NCBI GenBank assembly: GCA_017163975.1
Contig: JAFFSR010000309.1
Span: 4,010,001-4,074,000, forward strand
Reading direction: 5' to 3'
Source: Anastatus disparis
Taxonomy: Eukaryota; Arthropoda; Insecta; Hymenoptera; Eupelmidae
DNA length: 64,000 bases
In this document: piece after piece, positions 45,640-57,857 of the stretch
Layout: each line of letters opens with the position of its first letter
How positions within the stretch are numbered: position 1 is the first letter of the stretch
Made by a program: the position numbers and the translations under genes
The notes under the pieces: model-generated
Database searches by the model: none
The model's input: the letters and a program-made list of their open reading frames with translations, nothing else
Told to the model about the DNA's origin: nothing

Positions 45640-47780
45640 ATGTTGTGGCATTTTCGAATGGACCATGCATCAGTTGATTATTTAAGAAAATTACAATTAA
45701 AATTTCCTAATATCAAAACTTTAAAACCGACTTTATTTGATGATACGTTGAAAGACTGTGAAGTGTGTATGATTGCAAAGTTTAACGAATTGCCATTTAA
45801 GACAGTCAAGCATAGAACAATTGAACCTTTGCAAATAATGAATTCAGGCACAATGGGTTTTATGTAAACTATACAAAAATAGAAATGTACGATTCAACGA
45901 AAAATTCGTCTACAAGGACAGATATGCAACAACTGACATATAAGACTAAGAAACAAATTTATGAAAAGATAAAGATACATGGTTTGTGAATTTTGTATTA
46001 GAAGACAGAGAAAATGAAACACGAATACAAAAACCGGAGGGAGAGAAAGTCAAAAGACCAGTTAGACGACCAAGAAACGAAAATAATAAGACTGATAAAA
46101 AGTAACAAGAATTGGAGGGAGAAAAAAAAAAAAAAATTAGTAGGACAACCAACAAAAGTTAAGAAAAATAGTGAATATGAAGTGCAAGAATCGGAGGGAA
46201 AGAAAACAAAACGACAGATCGAATTATAAATGGAAACACAAACAAGTACAGAGAATAAGATAAATGAAGAAACTCATGTTTCATTAGCAGAAATAAATAA
46301 TGACCTGAGTACACACTTGGAAGCCATAAAGTCGAAAGATAAAAAAAAAAAAAAATGGACCAAAACTATTATTGAAGAATTAGAATGTATGTATAAGAAT
46401 AATGTATGAAAATAAGTTGACAGATCAATTGTAATGAATGACAGAAAAAGATCAAACATTATACATTCAAGATGGGTATTTAAAAGAAAGAAGTCAGTAA
46501 AATAAGATATAAAGCCAGACTAGTAATTCATAGTTTGAAAGACAGAAATGAGTATGATATACAAGAAACATATGCACCGGTTTCACGATTACATCTAATC
46601 AGATCTATACTGGCAATGGCAAACAAATTGGATTTAGAAATATGTCAGATAGATGTGAAGACAGCTTTTTTAAATGAATATTGAAACAGTGAGATATATA
46701 TGGAAATACCTGAAGGGATGACTGCTTATGAAAGGATCAAACAAAACAAGATGTGTATATTGGAAAATGCTTTATACGATTTGAAAGTCAGTCTAAAATG
46801 TTGGAATGAAAGATTTAAAGAGACAGTAAAGAAATATGGACTTACATCATTCAATAATGAGCCTTGTCTATTTACTTAGCAAGAAAAAGACGGATTTCTT
46901 ATCTTGATATAGTATGCAGATGACATCCTGCTAGTTTGCAACAATATAAAGATGCTTGAAAGAATGAAGACAAATGTAAAGAAAGAATTTAAAATGACAG
47001 AAACTGGTGAGACTAAAAGTTCTTTAGGCTCAGAAATAAAATAAGACAGAAAAAAAGGATACTGAGCATTAAGCAAGAACAATAAATAAACAAAATGCTA
47101 AAGAAGTTTAGTTTGGATCAATCACCTACCCAACGAACACCTATGGTAATCAATCAGGTAGCCAATAGGAAGAGAAGACAGCGTGAAGAAAAGAAGAAAC
47201 CAATGCAAGCAGGCCAGAAATTGCATATGAGGTAAATACTCTATGCAGACACCAAATCAACTTTACTGAAAAATGACTGGTAGAAGATTGAAAGAGTATT
47301 TGAATAATTAAGAAGAACAAAAGACTTTGAACTTAGATATAAAGGACAGAACGACTGTTTACAAGGATTTTCAGATGCAAGTTTTGATGACTGCAAAAAT
47401 TCTCTTACGACCAGTAGCTATGTGATCAAGTTTTTCGAAGACACAACATCCTGAAGAACTCACAGACAGAAATATGTTTCTATAAGCGAATGCGCTCAAG
47501 AATTGATACCCTTATATCAAATTTTAAAAGATTGTTTAAACAAGAATTAGCACCAATTCTATTATGGTGTGATAACAAGGCAGCAGAAGCAAGCGTTAAG
47601 ACTGGAGGTGAAAACAAATAAAGACATATGACCGAAATAAAAGAACATTATGTAAAGGAATGTGTAACTAGAGGTTTAATTAATGTCAGTTGAATTTCCT
47701 CTAAAAGTCAGATAGCTGATGTATTCACAAAACCTTTGTCATTTGCATTACATGAACGACTGACCAAACAAATATTTAAC
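45640..47780 (+). pseudogene. pol: Copia pol remnants: pre-integrase, RT, RNase H
   Basis: LWHFRMDHASVDYLRKL and CEVCMIAKF (45640-45800) form the GAG-pre-integrase zinc domain. The DDE integrase core that should follow is missing: RT begins at RWVFKRKKSV (46465), only about 600 bp later. RT shows YKARLVIHSL, ICQIDVKTAFLNEY and YADDILLV (46915). RNase H ends with WCDNKAAEASVKTGG and QIADVFTKPLSFALHERL (about 47560-47765). At least seven stops or shifts interrupt it. Confidence 0.85.
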
Positions 47781-47948
47781 GACTGATAACATTGACTGAT
47801 TATATTTCTGATATGTATTTTAGTTAAGTTATTAACAAACTTTTTCTCTATATTACAGGAACTAAATGAACGATCAGAACAGAAACAATAAGAACGAGAG
47901 AGATGTTACAACTCTTTTAATTAAAATATGTATGAGTGTGGCAGGGAG

Positions 47949-48189
47949 TGTTGAAAATATACACACTCATACTAGGTGTCGCCACCTATTGAGAATATTT
48001 AGTAGACAGTTGAAGAGAATCAAGTTGCGTCTCGTCGTCGTTCAGTTCAGATCAAGTCCGTCTGTTAAAGCCAGAACTTGTACTTCATTATTGTATAGAG
48101 AGATTATTTGATTTAATTATTCTTGTATAGATTAAATAAAGACTTTTCATTTAATATAAATTGTGCTCTGCATTATTATAATTTTAACA
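47949..48189 (+). repeat. Copia 3' LTR, 241 bp
   Basis: TGTTGAAAATATAC...TTTTAACA, preceded by a purine-rich tract. AATAAAG at 48137 is a likely polyadenylation signal. The target duplication GAAAT follows. Confidence 0.92.
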
Positions 48190-50488
48190 GAAATTCATAG
48201 AAATTTTCTAATCAGAATCTCTATTAAGAAATTATGACCAATTTCCCAGTTGCTACTAGCCACTCCAATCCAATAAAATTTTTAGTTTAATAAAAACAAT
48301 CTTTATTGTATTTCATCGTAATTTACCGATCCGAATACTTTTTTTGGGATTGTGTCGTATTTTGCTTATAAACTTTGAACACCATGTTAATTAATTCATC
48401 ACCAATACAGTAGTTTCTATTTTGACCACGTCATTAATTTTACTCTGTATCTCATGGCGCTACTTGAGGGGTCTTAACAAGGTGAATATTAATGGTTAGA
48501 TCTAATATAATTTTGCGACGACTCTGGCTGTCATTGTAGCGCCTGCTCCCCACTTCTCTCGCGAGTAGATTCATTATTCTTTATCAATTTCGTCTTGACT
48601 TCTGAACTGTGAGGATACATTGTAGTTTACCCGCTGTATATTAAGTCACATTATATTGGACTTTCCTTGTGCGAAAAAAATAATTTTTATATATACAAGT
48701 GCTTTATTATTTGCTATGTATAAGTGCTTACATCGTTATTTGAATTTCATAGTTTTGCTACCTGCTGTACTTCAAGCCGCATTATATTCGACTTTTTTTG
48801 CAAGCAAATAAAACAATTTTGCTAAATTATTTGTTATATATAAGTTTGCTTATATTTATACATCGTTTTTTGGATTTTATTCTTTTGCTGAATTTGTTGC
48901 TGGTATATGGATACGACGCATTGTAAAAGGTAAGTTTATTATTTGTAATTTATTTTATAAATAGTTTGACTAATTAAGAAGATAGAAAAAAAATTTATAA
49001 TGAAAAATATTGTTTATTGTAAATGCTTGGTTAGAAAAAAAAATTATACGATTTTATTAAGTAGTTTTTTTTTATTCGTGATAAATATTAAAGATAAAAA
49101 TATTAAAAAAAAACAAAATTTAACATTTATTAAATATAATTTAGGAACTTTTAAAGAAGGCTATAGGTTTCGTTGAACTAGAAGTAAAATTCTTAGAATT
49201 CGATAAACAACGCCGTAAACTATAAACATACGCAAACTATACATTATGTGTGCCTTTATTCTTTTTTTTTCCTTATTGAATATGTAATTTATTTTATAAA
49301 TAATTTTAGTTAAGAAAATATTTAGAAAAAAAAATTTCAAATTAAATATATCGTTTATTATAAACATTTAGTAGGAAAAAAAATTTAATACGATTTTATG
49401 AAGTAATTTTTTTATTCATGATAAATAGTAATGATACTTTAAAAGAACAAAATTTCACATTTATAAAATATTATTTTTGAACTCTTACAGAAGGTTAGGT
49501 TTTCTCGAATTTACGGTGAAATTCTTAGAATTCGATAAGGAAAAGACATCGCGGTAAATTATAAACACACGCACATCATACGTTATATGTGCCGTTATTC
49601 GATTTACGTTCTATGACAAGATGTAATTAAAATCTTTTTAGAAACTATTCTAATTTCTTCAAAATTAAATTAAAATATTATTAGAATAATTTTTTGATTT
49701 TTACTATTTGTGGAATTATGACAAATAGTCGTGATGTCGAGTCAAAACATTTAATATCAAAATAGTTTCAGTTTTGTGAAATAATTTTTGACACTTTTGT
49801 TTATAGCCATTTGTAATATGTTTTCTATATATTCCCGTTAACTTTCGCTGTATTCATTTATTTATTTATTTATTTTTTTAAATTAAATTGTTGAATAGAA
49901 TTCAAATATATTCATCAACAAGAATGAGTTTCAGCTAAAATAATTTATGCACATTTCTATGTATGTATATATATATGTGTGTGTTTTATTTGAAAAAACG
50001 AAGGTTAACTTTTATAATTCATTTTAAATTTGAATGAAAATATGTCATGAAATTAGAAATATTTCAATATTGGTATATTTTTTTTATATTTTTGCTTTAA
50101 TCTATAGAGATTCGTTTATTTTCGTTTTATAAATTTTTAAAATTGTATTATTGATCATATAATTCTATTCTCGCTCGTTACTTATAAAATTAATATGAAA
50201 TATTTTCTCTAAAAAATTTATATTGATGAAATTCATTCAATTATATACTTTTTTAGATATTAAATGTCGATATTTAAAATAACTTTGATTATTCTGATCT
50301 ATTATTAGTTCTATATAATCTATTGTAAAAAAAATAAGAAATCATTAATAAAAAATGTATCCATCCATCGTATTATTTGCATTAAAAAATTATAAGTACA
50401 TTATATTGAAAATTTAATTAAGCTATTATAATTGAAACCTATCAATCAGAAGAAAAAATTTCAAAAAATGTTAGTTCAGAATAATGAA
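48190..50488. other. Unclassified DNA with a possible 5' exon and a tandem duplication
   Basis: A sequence near 48635 (CTGTATATTAAGTCACATTA) recurs at 48762. A short frame ATGGATACGACGCATTGTAA at 48907 abuts a strong donor AAAAG/GTAAGT (48929/48930) and could be a first coding exon, but no matching downstream exon is recognised. A duplicated block of about 340 bp follows (about 48955-49290 and 49291-49620), each copy ending in a better conserved segment of about 75 bp. The rest is AT-rich. Confidence 0.4.
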
Positions 50489-52427
50489 CCCACATAGCAT
50501 GTAAGCTTCCTGGAAACTTGCCAGAAGCTTGCTGGAAGCTTCCCGAAAGATGTGGAAGAAAGGTTGGAAGCTTTCAGGAAGTTTCCAGTGGAAACTTCCC
50601 GGAAGATGGATATGTCCTCGATCACTTATCTTACATAAGTCTTCTATGGAATATTTCAGTGAAAGCTCACTGGAAGCCTCCGTAAGTCCTTCATGGAATA
50701 TTTCAGTGGAAGCTTACTGGAAGCTTCCGTAAATTATTCATGGAATATTTCAATGGAAGCTTACCGACAGCTTCCGTAAATTATTCATGAAACATTTCAG
50801 TGAAAACTTACTGGAAGCCTCCGTAAATCTTTCATGGAATATTTCAGTGAAAGCTTACTCGAAGCTTCCGTACATCATTTCTGAAATATTTTAGTGGAAG
50901 CTTCCAGGAAGCTTCGGTAAGTTTTTCGTTGAATATTTCAGTGGAATATTACCGGAAGCTTCCTAGAAGAAAACGTGGAAGATTTAATTCACTGCATAAA
51001 AAACATTGGAAGCTTCCAGGAAGATTCCAGTGAAAACTTCCCGGAAGATGGATATGTCCTCGATCAGGAGTCTTCGGCAAGTCGTTCATGAAATATTTCA
51101 GCGGAAGTTTACCAGAAGCTTCCGTAAACTTTTTATGGAATATTTCAGTGGAAGCTTACTGGAAGCCCCCGTAAATTATTAATAAAATATTTCAGTGGAA
51201 GCTTACTGGAAGCCTCCGTAAATTATTAATGAAATATTTAAGTGGAAGCTTACTGGAAGCCTCCGTAAGTTTTTCATGAAATACTTCATTGTAAGGTTAC
51301 TGGAGCTTCCGTAAATTATTCATGAAATATTTCAGTGAAAGCTTACTGGCAGCTTCTGTAAATTTTTTATAAAATACTTCATTGGGAGCTTACTGAAAGC
51401 TCCCTTAAATTATTCATGAAATATTTCAGTGAAATATTAAATAAGTGATGAACTAATATTTCTTTGAAACATTTCAGTTTATGAATATTAAATAATTCAT
51501 TGAAATATTTCTGTAATATTGCTGAGACATTTCATGTTTTATTTCAAAAAATTTTTGAGACCGACACTGAAATATTCAAGTAAGTTGTTACATTATTTCT
51601 TGAAATGTTCCAAATTAATATTTCTCAGATCTTTCAAGAAACATGTCATGAAATATTCCTGTTATACTAAAAAAAATATTTCATGAAGTATTTGAAAAAA
51701 TGTTTGAACATAATACTGAAATATTGAAGAAATATTACTGCACCATTTCTTAAAATATTTTAAATCAATAATGCGCAAATTTTTCAAGAAATATTTCATG
51801 AAATATTTCTGTAATATTCCAGAAATATTGCATGACGTATTTCAAAAAATTTATAAATATAACAGTAAAATATTGGAGAAATATTGTTTAAATATTTGTA
51901 GTTATCTTGCGTGCGCAGCAATTCTTTCATCTTGCCAGCAGATGGCTACTTGATTATATTTTCATGTGATCGTAAATGCGGTTGACAAACTCTCGCAATG
52001 TTTCAATGATAATTTCCAATATTTTGCTGAAAGGTAAACGAAGTCTTCCATTCAAGCTTCCATGAAATCTTTCGGTGCAATGATTCATCAATGTTCCAAC
52101 GGAATCTTCCTTGGAAGGTTTACGAAAACTTTCAGGAGCCTTCCACTGGAATGTTTTAATGACAATTTTCAATATTTCGCTGAAAGGAAAACGGAGTCTA
52201 CTATAAAGCTTCCATGAAATCTTTCGGTGCAATGATTCATCAATCTTTCAACGGAATCTTCCTTGGAAGGTTTACGGAGGCTTCCAGGGGTTCTTCGTAG
52301 AAAGTTTTCTTTGCAATATTCCAAAAATAATTCTGTTTTTTTCCATAAAGCTTCCGTACATATTTCAATGAAATATTCCATTGGAATATTTTGGAATATT
52401 CGAATGATATCTTTTATGCTGTGTGGG
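50489..52427. mobile_element. Second CCCACATAGCATG-ended repeat element
   Basis: Begins CCCACATAGCATGTAAGC, ends ATGCTGTGTGGG. The left part is an array of about 60-bp units with TTTCAGTGGAAGCTTACTGG (50600-51420). A stretch resembling the 22.7-kb element follows (51420-51890). Then comes the shared core CTTGCCAGCAGATGGCTACT, and a right part with 185-bp units containing ATGAAATCTTTCGGTGCAAT. ORFs inside are repeat translations. Confidence 0.7.
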
Positions 52428-54114
52428 AAGGGCACTCTTTCTTTAGAAGTAGATAGAACAAATTAGTTCGTTATTTAGATTACAAATATTTTAATTCACT
52501 GACGGAGTAATTTTCAGTGTTATTTGTTCTTTCATATTTCTTTTATTCAACCTATCATTAATATTTTTGCCTGCTTCCTTGATTTTAGATGAACAGCGAA
52601 AAATAAATGTAAAATATTAGAAAAGTAAAATTTCATAATTGTAAAAACATTATTTTAAAACACTTATAAGCTTCAATTTGTCAATCTTATAGCCAAATTC
52701 TTTGGATTCTATCTAGAAAAACAAAGCATCACTGTAAACTATAATATGTTATGTGTGTGGCTTTATTCAGCTATTCTTTGATGTCAACAAATAATTCATA
52801 TTTTCTTGTAGATGAAAAAATATCATTAGGATAGCAAAAAATAAATTTATAAATATTATTTTGAAACGCTCATACGTTCGCCACGTTTTATTGTAAAATG
52901 ATACAAAGCGCTTACAATAATAAATTCTACTTAAATTTATTGATTTAAATATTATTGTCATTCAAATTTAACAGGCCGAAAATAGTTTTTACTAAGAATC
53001 TTAAACGAAGCATGAGCCCACGCCCTTATTATATGCCATTCTTGCATCATTTTTATTTTTATTTTTTTTTATTAACTCTAGACATTCCATCACTTATTAC
53101 CAAAAACATTTTCGATAAAATCGAAGAAAAATATAAAATAATAGTGCGTGTTTATATAAAATTAAATTATTTTCTGGTTAATTCAAATGCAATATATAGT
53201 ATTTGATCGAGTAAAATTAATTTACAAGCATAGAGATCATGTAATTAGCATTTTTGAAAGAAATAAAACAAATGTTTCAATTGATTATTTCTATTAAAAA
53301 AAGTACATGAAAAAATTTACATATATTTGTCGTACATATTTTTTTGAGAGTAAAAAATTTTTAGTAAAAATAAAAAATCTCCTTAGAGTAAAGAATGACT
53401 AATTCAGACTTAGCAATTAATAATTCAGCAAAAAAATTAAAAATAAAAATATGTAATTTTTTAAAATTAAAAATTAACAGATTTCAAGTGATTATTCTCA
53501 ATTCTAAGTTCGTTTACTTTTTCATTATAAAATAATGAAAAAAATTAGACAATTAAAATGTAATCTATGCACTGCTATTTTTATAGTGAATTTTATTTGT
53601 TCGCTATGCAGATTTTCTATAAATCTACATTTTTTAATCTACGAAAATTTAGGTGCATTCTATACATAATTTTGAAACAAAAATATTCTGATTTTTTTCA
53701 TAAAATCATTACTTTTAGAGAAAAAATTAATTAACTTAAAAATTTCATGCGTGCAAATCAATCGAATAATTAATTTTAGAAAATTAATTAATAAAATCCG
53801 CTCACGAATTCGCGTTTGCCGTATCAAAATACTATAATAATGTAATAAGCTAATTGTTAATTATTACGCTGTAGAATTAAAATTCAAAAATTTTCCAAAA
53901 ACTATGTTTCTATTATATTTTTTTTTAATTTAAACATATATTGTGGGCTTTGCAGTCACACGAAAGGAAATAATTTCTTATCCTTATAATAAAAACAACA
54001 ATTTTCAACATCGAAGATATTTGGTTGCAAATTTGCTTCAATCATGAATTTCGTCAATTTTTTTTATTTTTGTCTTGCCACTATAAAGGGAGGGATCCTA
54101 TTCGATAAAATATT
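52428..54114. other. AT-rich DNA, no gene recognised
   Basis: A third, diverged copy of the roughly 75-bp segment of 49.2 kb lies at about 52695-52770 (TGGATTCTATCTAG...TGTAAACTATAA). Otherwise nothing is recognisable. Confidence 0.45.
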
Positions 54115-54502
54115 TTAAGAGTCGGCCGTATCGCTCTGTCCTTGTCTAATCTAAAATTTCGTTATAATAAATAAATTAAATATTTATATACAAATGTAAC
54201 AGATAAGCACTGTAGAGCAAAAAACGGGCAAACGATTCTATTTGATAAAAAGATATTAAATTTCTATTATTTTTTAAAAAAAGTATAAAACGGAAAACAC
54301 AGTCAAACTCAACTTAATTTTTTTTGTTTCATACTTAACTTGAAAAATAATGGAAATTTCATATTTTTTCATAAAATAGAATCGTTTGCACGTTTTTTGC
54401 TCCAGAGCTTTCATATCTCAAATTTGTGTATTAATATTTAATTTATTAATCATAAAGAAAATTTAGATTAGACAAGGACAGAGCGATACGGTCGACTCTT
54501 AA
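54115..54502. mobile_element. Palindromic TTAA MITE, 388 bp
   Basis: TTAAGAGTCGGCCGTATCGC and GCGATACGGTCGACTCTTAA are inverted ends. The body is a long imperfect palindrome with GAGCAAAAAACG and CGTTTTTTGCTC. Same family as 38132, 56353 and 56708. Confidence 0.9.
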
Positions 54503-54531
54503 TAACATATGATAGTATTATTCTATAGATT

Positions 54532-54845
54532 AGAGAGCGCGGTGGCGTAACGGATAGAGCTCTTGCCTTCAACGCGGTGGGCATGGGTTCGAATCCTGGC
54601 CAGGTATCTCTGACTTTTTTTTCTAAAGAAAAATTAGTGTATGTGCTAACAATATCGCGCGGCTCTTACAAAATTCGATCTCATTGGATATCGATTGATT
54701 GTTGGTCACAAAAATGTGACTGACCATCGATCGGCATTCAAAGATTTTGGTGTGGTGTATCAGATGGGCTAGCCTGATATAATGTGTTAAACGGTTCCGG
54801 GCTAAAATCTATCTGATATTATCATATGAAAAAAAAAAAAAAAAA
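54532..54845 (+). mobile_element. tRNA-derived SINE with poly-A tail
   Basis: The head contains box A (GGTGGCGTAACGGATAGAGC) and box B (GGGTTCGAATCCTGG) of pol III. A non-tRNA body of about 220 bp ends in an A run at 54829-54845. A perfect 15-bp direct repeat ATTATTCTATAGATT flanks it (54517-54531 and 54846-54860), the footprint of LINE-mediated insertion. The perfect duplication indicates recent insertion. Confidence 0.95.
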
Positions 54846-54860
54846 ATTATTCTATAGATT

Positions 54861-55234
54861 GTTCAAGCTTCTTAATTATTACATTTTAATAATTATTTGT
54901 TATAAACAAATGACAATTAAGAAAAAATAAATTTAAAAAAAAATCATACGAAAATACGTGCAATAAATGGTTAAACAAATAATTTATAATTCATTTTCTA
55001 TAAATAATTTTCTTTTATTTAAGATTTCGAATTTATTTGACTTGTAAAATAGTAACTGAATGAACTTCAATTGAATGGTTTTTCTCATTGTATGATAATA
55101 TAATTCAAATCAGCTTCTAGTAGTAATATTATAATAAACCGTCTTTAAATTGAAAGTTTACAATGTTAATTCTTCGAAATTACAAATTAATGAATTTTAA
55201 TTCATGAAATTTTAAGTACTATTTTTGAATGTAT
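54861..55234. other. AT-rich DNA, nothing recognised
   Basis: No ORF or repeat of note. Confidence 0.5.
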
Positions 55235-56095
55235 TGTGACAACCTTGGGGATTAGGAGGTTGCACTGGGTATATAGGTATTAAATAATGCGTGGATTTAC
55301 AAGTAAAATAATAATTACAGAAAAGTACTTTATTATTACAAAGACACAATTATAGCACGCGCTCTTAAGATTGACGCCAGCCACGTGTAACGCACGCGAC
55401 GCCGTTTTGTTAATAGTATAGAAACTATTGGCAAGAGTAAAGCAGATAGTTTCCAACAATCACGCACGCAAAAAGGGCACAAGCACACAAAAAAAATATG
55501 ATTTAATTAGCACAAAAGGGAAATAGCACTAGAACGCGCACAAGGTCGCCCGGCACACACGTCGCACAAGCAAAGCACTAAATAAAGCTATTTGGCTAAA
55601 GAAAAATAATAATACACTCGTAAAATTACGAGGCTTGATTGTAAATCGCACAAAAAAAGATACGCTAATTACTCTCACTCACACAATAGATTAGGTGTGA
55701 TTGCACACAAGAAAAAGTAACGTATATTATAATTATAGTCGGCAGTTATGCTCTAGTCTCTACGGTGACGACAGAAAGAATAAAGCAATGGCGAGTTCTT
55801 TCTGTCGACCAAGCTCGTTGCTCTTACGGTACGCTGCGCGCGCCGCAAGAGAGAGATAAACGATCCTTAATGGACCCAACTTAGTTACTCAAGTCAAGCG
55901 GCTTGCTAGCCCTATCTGTGCATATTGTAAAAGCCTTATAAACTCGCGCGTGTGTGCCAACGAACTCGTGTATGGTGTTACGAGTTTGACTCGCGTGGTC
56001 TGCTTTCCTTCTTGCCGACAGTCGTAGGCTTCTTTCTGTCGTCTTTATGCTTATTACTATATGTCTAAGTAACATGGTCAAATTGACATGTTACA
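55235..56095 (-). repeat. LTR of minus-strand gypsy element (3' LTR), 861 bp
   Basis: On the minus strand it begins TGTAACATGTC and ends AAGGTTGTCACA (inverted TGTNACA ends), and the G-rich tract GGCGGAGGGAGGGGGG lies immediately upstream. Position and strand fit the 3' LTR of the gypsy gag-pol at 57.8-64 kb. The partner LTR is outside the window. Confidence 0.75.
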
Positions 56096-56352
56096 ATTCC
56101 CCCCCTCCCTCCGCCACACGGAAGTATACGGTGGAACCGGATACTTTCGTCGAACGCAAAAAAAAATTACAAGCTAGAAATAATTAAGAAAAGATTGGAT
56201 ATATAAAAAATAGTGGAAAATCTTCTTCTGCTGTGTCTGTTGATTTTATTTTCGCTAAATTAAGTGTAAGTGTTTCGCGCTGTATATGAGGGTGCTTAAT
56301 GTAAAATGAAGTGACTGGCTTGTCCATTTATTATTTACAAAAGTTATATTTC
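56096..56352 (-). other. Polypurine tract and 3' untranslated end of gypsy element
   Basis: Contains CGACGAAAGTATCCGGTTCC and the G-rich tract on the minus strand. The same arrangement, slightly changed, occurs next to the TRIM 3' LTR (5534-5590), which ties the TRIM to this retroelement lineage. Confidence 0.65.
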
Positions 56353-57142
56353 TTAAGAGGCCGCTGTATCTCTGTCCTTTTCTAATTAAAAAATTGACTT
56401 TTTTCCCAAAATTAATAACAAGAGGCAAAAATAAAGAGATGGTTTCGATGTGTTTAATAAAATGTAATATTTTCTTTGATTAGTATAAATTAATTTTATT
56501 GCTTCATTTTTAAGAAAAGTTGGAATAACTTAAAAAATTAGAAATTAGTGTCAAATAATGGGATTTTCAAGTTATTCCAACTTTTCTTGAAAATAAAGCG
56601 GTGGAATTAAATTATTCTTATCAGAGAAAATATTGCTTTCTATTACACGAATTGAAACCATCTCTTTATTTTTGCTTGAAGCTATTAGTTTTTATAACAA
56701 ATAAATTTTAAGAGTCGGCCGTATACCTTTGTCCTTGTCTAATCTAAATTTTCGTTATAATTAATAAATTAAATATGTATATATAAATGTAGGGGCTGAG
56801 CGCTGTAGAGCAAAAAACGAGCAAAGGATTCTATTCTATGAAAAAATATAAAATTTTCATTATTTTCCGAGTATAGTCCGAAACGGAAAAAACAGTTGAA
56901 CTTGATTTCATTTTTTCCGTTTCGGACTATACTCGGAAAATAATAAAAATTTTATATTTTTTCATAGAATAGAATCCTTTGCTCGTTTTTTGCTCTACAG
57001 CGCTCAGCCCCTACATTTGTATAAAAATATTTAATTCATTAATTATAACGAAAATTTAGATTAGACGAAAACCGCTATACGGCCGACTCTTAAATAGATT
57101 CGGTAAAACAGGTAACTGTGTCGGTATACGGCTGACTTTTAA
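56353..57142. mobile_element. Palindromic TTAA MITE containing a nested relative
   Basis: Left end TTAAGAGGCCGCTGTATC; right end GTATACGGCTGACTTTTAA after the nested copy. Internal arms GTTGGAATAACTT and AAGTTATTCCAAC pair. The nested copy is 56708-57093. Confidence 0.75.
56708..57093. mobile_element. Nested near-perfect palindromic TTAA MITE, 386 bp
   Basis: TTAAGAGTCGGCCGTAT and ATACGGCCGACTCTTAA flank an almost perfect palindrome centred near 56900 (TTTTTCCGTTTCGGACTATA and its complement). It could extrude or transcribe as a hairpin of about 180 bp per arm. Confidence 0.92.
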
Positions 57143-57680
57143 ATCTAGTTATTTGAATATTTATTTAGTCAAAACACTCATATCCCATTCTTACATGTTG
57201 TTACATTCACACTCAGAAAAAAAATTCTAAGTTATTTACTATTCATACAAAAAAAACAATATTGAATATTTAGATTATAATGCAAATTCTACTTACTGAG
57301 AGATGACGCTCTGGTGCTCTGTCGATGCATGTTAGGTTCTAAGATTATTACATTGCAGCAATTTTATAATAAAACAAACTATTTTTTTAAAAGAATTGAG
57401 TTGAATGAAATTTAGCTAAGATAATTTTTATGTTGTATTAAACAGTAATCTATTAAACAAAATATTGTGTAAATATAGCCTTTGAGCCTTGAAAAAAAAA
57501 TTGTTGCCAGTAGCTAGCAATTTTAATGAACTTGATAATGAATGTGAATGAATGAAGGTTATTTTAGCAAGCTTAATAAATACAAAAAAAAGAATGTTAA
57601 TAGAAGCAAACAATGATTTGGCTAGCTGAAAGAGTTATGGGTTTGGGTTGGTAAGGCTTTATAAGTAACTAGATTTTTCT
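57143..57680. other. No gene recognised
   Basis: AT-rich sequence inside the span of the gypsy element; origin unclear. Confidence 0.4.
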
Positions 57681-57828
57681 TTAACCTTTTAAGGACGGGA
57701 CTGGTCGATATATCGACCACCAATTTTATCAGGCACTCCACGTGATATATTTTTTCATTTTATGCACAAATATTGTTTAAAAAAAAAGTCGAATTTCAAC
57801 GTCAAAATCCCCGTCCTTAAAAGGTTAA
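57681..57828. mobile_element. Short TTAA MITE, piggyBac-like ends
   Basis: TTAACCTTTTAAGGACGGG and CCCGTCCTTAAAAGGTTAA bracket about 110 bp without coding sequence. A TTAA site followed by CC(T) resembles piggyBac termini. Confidence 0.8.
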
Positions 57829-57857
57829 ATAGGATTATTTTATCTTTTGGTTATATT

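Larger units (their letters stand above)
32964..48189 (+). mobile_element. Ty1/copia retrotransposon, decayed, with nested insertions
   Basis: It is bounded by LTRs sharing TGTTGAAAATATACACACTC and TTATAATTTTAACA and flanked by the direct repeat GAAAT (32959-32963 and 48190-48194). The primer binding site GGTTATGAGCCCAAAG follows the 5' LTR at 34937, and a G-rich tract (GGCAGGGAG) precedes the 3' LTR. Domain order gag, pre-integrase, RT, RNase H is that of copia. The 15-kb span includes a hAT-like MITE in the 5' LTR and about 6.2 kb of DNA transposons in gag. Many stops make it inactive. Confidence 0.92.

Noticed and set aside
49510..49570. 18S rRNA fragment (GGTGAAATTCTTAGAATTCG)
   Set aside because: Only a short stretch resembles the rRNA; flanking bases do not continue the match and the segment is part of a local 340-bp duplication.
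54540..54612. Functional tRNA gene
   Set aside because: Box A and box B are good, but the acceptor ends do not pair well. A 220-bp tail, poly-A run and 15-bp target duplication show it is the head of a SINE.
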